DNA of 64,000 bases, taken from NCBI GenBank assembly GCA_024803745.1, contig JANJXV010000194.1:1488001-1552000 (forward strand). The letters are read 5' to 3'. A program made the translations under genes and the position numbers. Position 1 is the first letter of the stretch, and each line of letters begins with the position of its first letter. Source of the DNA: Megascapheus bottae (taxonomy: Eukaryota; Chordata; Mammalia; Rodentia; Geomyidae). Of the stretch, positions 60,802 to 64,000 are shown in pieces. The notes under the pieces are model-generated. The model did not search any database, was not told the origin of the DNA, and worked only from the letters and a program-made list of their open reading frames with translations.

Positions 60802-62646
60802 TCAGCTCAGACTCTGAATGAGCCTTGTAACCTATGGATCCTGGAGGAAGGCCTGTTGGAGATGCTGCTGACAAAGCTGATCCCTGCCTACCAGAAAGGT
60901 GATCTCTTTTATGTGGGAAACTTCCTGCACAATTTCAAATAGTGGAGGACAATGTAGTAGTTGCTGGAAATTCTCTTGAAAAGGTGAGTGTTCCCCCTCC
61001 AAACCCAGGTTTGCTCACCCCTCCTGGCCAAGTCTTGGAATACTTGGCTCCTCTCTGAGCCTGTTTGTTTCACTGGGGTGTTCACAGGGGAGCTAAGCAT
61101 GATACAAGTGCACAAACTACTTTATTATGACTGGGACACCATGCCATTTCATTTCCCTCACAAGCTACTGGAGTCTCAACAGTGTGCTTACTGAGAAGTT
61201 GGATTTCAGGCATGAGTAAGTGGCTCCCAACTGCAGCCCTCACCTAGGTGACATCCTAGGAAATCCCATTTCCCAGTAAGCAATGAGGTGTCAGTACTAA
61301 TGGCGGAGGCCTGTGAAATACTGGAGTCAGAGGAAAAGCTGGGGGCTGAATCACTTTTGAGCCATCAGGGAGGGATTGTGATAGCTTTGCCTGTTAGAAC
61401 CTGAAAGCATTTACATTTTGGTGTGTGGTCCAGTGCTGCCACTTGAACCTGAACCCAGGTCTAAATGCCATTCCTTTGGTGTTCAAAAATTAGCAGTGTA
61501 CCATTTGAGTCATAGGTCAAGTTCTGGCTTTTTGCTGCCTAATTGAAGACAAGTGCCTTTAGACTTATACTGACTAGACTTTTACTGCCGGCTTTGGACC
61601 TGCCCTTCTAAACACATACTTTTTGACCAGCTGGAGGAATGTGCGAACAGTAAGACCAAGAAAAACTAGAAGTCCTGTTGTGGGTGCCTCAGAGCCTGTG
61701 AGTAGGAAGCCCATGTGGTCTAGATATTGGTTGGCCGTTACTTCTACAGAGCTTGGCAAAATGCCCTTTTAGGGTGGTGTCACCCAGGTAATGTCTGCCC
61801 TCTGAAAGGACTCGGGAATAAGCACTCATTAGAAAGACCCTACACCTCCTCAGTGTTCAGTCCAAACTGCAGTTCTACAGGTTCCTCCATTAGATCCTCA
61901 TGGAAGTTGAGTGACACTTCAACTTGCAGAGTCCACTCTGTCCACTCTGTACCTATTTCCATTCTTAGGTTTGGGTCATCGTGGAAGAGCTTATCCTGAA
62001 CTCCGGATGAAAAACCCACCAATGGAGCTGGTGACTGATGGAGACTGAGAATCATCACTGCACTCCAGAAAGCATGGGCCTTCTGTAGAAATTACCAAAC
62101 AGGTTTAGAGTCCTGTGGATATACCTTTTGCTCTGAACCCCATGTGTGACACAGTTGAACCTGCTGATACTATGGAGGAAGAAAAAGAGCAGCCAGATTT
62201 CCTTCCGTTTCCTTTCACACTCCACCCAGAGTCAGTCCATCTGAGTCAGAGTAACACTCCACTTATTGTGCAAGCTGAAGGGGCACACGCTGGGCTCATG
62301 GAAAATGTCCCCATGGGAAGCAGCAAGTGTACTCTCAATACTGGATTCATTGGAGGAAAATGAATCCATCCTCACAGAATATCCAGACCCATCCATCTCA
62401 CTAAAAGAGACTCAATCTCCATTCGACAAACCAGAATCCATCCCCCTCTTAACTCAGGAAGGACATTCTGTTTCTCATGAGGAAGGAGACCCTTCTGAGG
62501 ACTCGGAAGTAGAATTACTGTCTGAAGGCAACTTGGAGGCCAGTCTGGATTTAGAGCTTCCCTGTCCCCTTCCTAAAAAGACATCTCTTTACCTTGCTCT
62601 CGGATTCTTGTCAAGTATTCATTGTATTTACTTTGCTAACTATTAA
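60802..62646 (+). pseudogene. RalGDS-like pseudogene, copy 3 (arm 2)
   Basis: REM exon 60802-60983 with in-frame TAGs at 60940-60942 and 60955-60960, followed by a GTGAGTG donor. The CAG-to-TAG reading of the last pair is supported by the residues on both sides, which follow the RalGDS pattern (W-R-T-M before, L-L-E-I-L-L-K-R after, against the family's F-T-T-T and V-L-D-L-L-F-K-R). The second REM exon is almost wholly lost in a 459-bp deletion near 61585, leaving only its end (GCCGGCTTTGGACC). The acidic linker frames are 62115-62363 and 62266-62646. A one-base loss near 62600 changes the last residues relative to copies 1 and 2. Confidence 0.7.
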
Positions 62647-62938
62647 ACTCTCATTGTTAATATTATGGTGTGCAGTTCTTCAGTGCTTATTATACTGTGT
62701 TTTATTTTCCACTTATAATGTGAGACCTCAGACACATAGGTCCTGGGTGGGCCAAAAACCAGACAGTTCTGGTCCCACAGAAGACAACCTTACTGGATAT
62801 ACAGGGAACTATGAAATGCATGGAATCACCAGGAATCCAGGCCAGGCCTCCATGGAAAGACAAGTCAGCTACCAAAGCTTAAGCACAGATCAGATGCCTG
62901 GAAATGTGTTTTGTCAATCGGGAGAAGTGCCAGAGTAA
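62594..62938 (+). other. Conserved open frame after the linker, copy 3
   Basis: Counterpart in arm 2, ending GEVPE and TAA like copy 2. The one-base deletion near 62600 opens the frame further upstream. Function unknown. Confidence 0.25.
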
Positions 62939-64000
62939 CTGTAATATTATGTGGGACTCTGTTCTGTGAGTTCAAGTCTGTTTATATAACCATTGTGCTT
63001 TGTACAAATATTTAAGAAAATTAAAACTCCACAATAGCATCAAAAATCTACTTTGGCTTTGAATGTGGCCTAGTTGTAGATTGCTCGCCTAGTATACAAG
63101 AAGACCTTGATTCAATTCCTCGACACTGCATACACAGAAAAAGTAGATGGGGCACTGTGGCTCAGGTGTCAGAGTGCCACCCTTGAACCAATGTGGCCAA
63201 GGACAGTTTCTGGTCCCTCAGTTCAAGCCCCAGGACTAGCGAAACAAGAAATCATACCATTTTCCACACATTTGGAAATAAATCTCTTTTATCTAACCCT
63301 ACTTCTTTTTTGCCAGTCCAGGCTGTGTGCAAACAAGCCAAACTACTGGCCCCCAACCTTACTATTTTTAATCATTTAATTTTTTTACATAATCATATTT
63401 CATGGTGTCTGTATTAATACCATAAACAGTATGCTTAGTGTAATAATGTTAAAGGTAAAACATAAGAAATTAATAACTAAAATTCCTTTTTTATTATTTT
63501 TATAGCATTACTACAATTTTATGAGAAAAATTACCTAGAATGTTTATTTTAGAGTTCAAGTAATCCATTTTGATAAGTATATCAACCTACATCATTTATT
63601 TGAACACATTTTAAACTATTTTTTTCAGGAATGAAAATACATATATATTTGTTGTAAATGAAATTTATGACTTGGGGGAAGGAAAAGAGAAAAAGGCGGA
63701 GGGGTTACAGTGTTTACAAGAAATGTACTCATTACATATGTAACAGCAATCTCTTTGTATATCACCTTGACAACAAATTTTTTGAAAAGTACAATAAGTT
63801 TAAATGTCTACTTTGGGCAGAATTTTTTCTTGCCAGTACTGGGCTTAGACTCAGGACCTGAGCACGATCCTTGTTTTTGTTTTTGTTTATTCTTAAGGCG
63901 CAAGTTCTATCACATGTGCCACAGCACCACTTTTATCTTTTTTTATCTATGTTGTGCTGAGGAATTGAACTTGGGTCTTCATTCATGCTCTGCAAGAACT

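Overview
This is vertebrate, almost certainly rodent, genomic DNA. It has split exons with GT/AG borders, a KRAB/C2H2 zinc-finger gene structure, many L1 retrotransposon pieces, and a dense set of tRNA-like and 7SL/tRNA-like composite SINEs. The SINE style (repeated A-box/B-box halves ending in 'gagttcaagcccc', and a left half reading 'gtggctcacgcctgtaatcctagctactcaggaggctgagatctgagg') recalls Castorimorph/Geomyoid rodents such as pocket mice and kangaroo rats. That placement is inference. I see no bacterial genes, CRISPR arrays or operons. Nearly all short open frames are chance frames in repeats or decayed exons.

The dominating architecture is a very large inverted duplication. Arm 1 (1-23420) is repeated in reverse orientation as arm 2 (39526-64000); the distal end of the duplication lies beyond the window. 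Matching positions sum to about 62957 near the centre and 63324-63354 further out, and the steps are explained by indels. The arms differ by point changes (4 of 127 positions in the KRAB-A exon), a tRNA/L1 insertion and a 459-bp deletion in arm 2, and different microsatellite lengths. The 16-kb spacer (23421-39525) is not simple. Its left half holds a third copy (24367 to at least 32780) of the segment that forms the outer part of each arm, in arm-2 orientation. Its right half is SINE- and L1-rich.

Two gene families are carried. (1) A KRAB zinc-finger gene, one copy per arm: 16462-11329 on the minus strand and 46495-52004 on the plus strand. Each has an intact 127-bp KRAB-A exon, a 90-bp KRAB-B-like exon and a large linker/zinc-finger exon. 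The zinc-finger exon carries lesions shared by both copies plus private ones, so both look like pseudogenes, although a KRAB-plus-linker peptide is still open. (2) A gene related to the RalGDS family (Ral guanine-nucleotide exchange factors), present as three long copies. An exon matching the RalGDS REM (RasGEF N-terminal) module can be read in all three, but with the same three in-frame TAG codons. A second REM exon carries a shared TGA. No CDC25 catalytic domain is in the window. A more diverged short piece of the same unit lies in each arm between two L1 fragments (21381-22742 and 40206-41577).

The rest is retrotransposon material. It includes a 5'-complete but 3'-truncated L1 in each arm, an L1 with its 5'UTR joined to the ORF2 C-terminus, an L1 with an inverted 5' part, and stacked L1 3' ends in the spacer. 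The most unusual single feature is an antisense 5' half of tRNA-Ile(UAU) joined to a truncated L1 3' end at 49274-49566, present only in arm 2.
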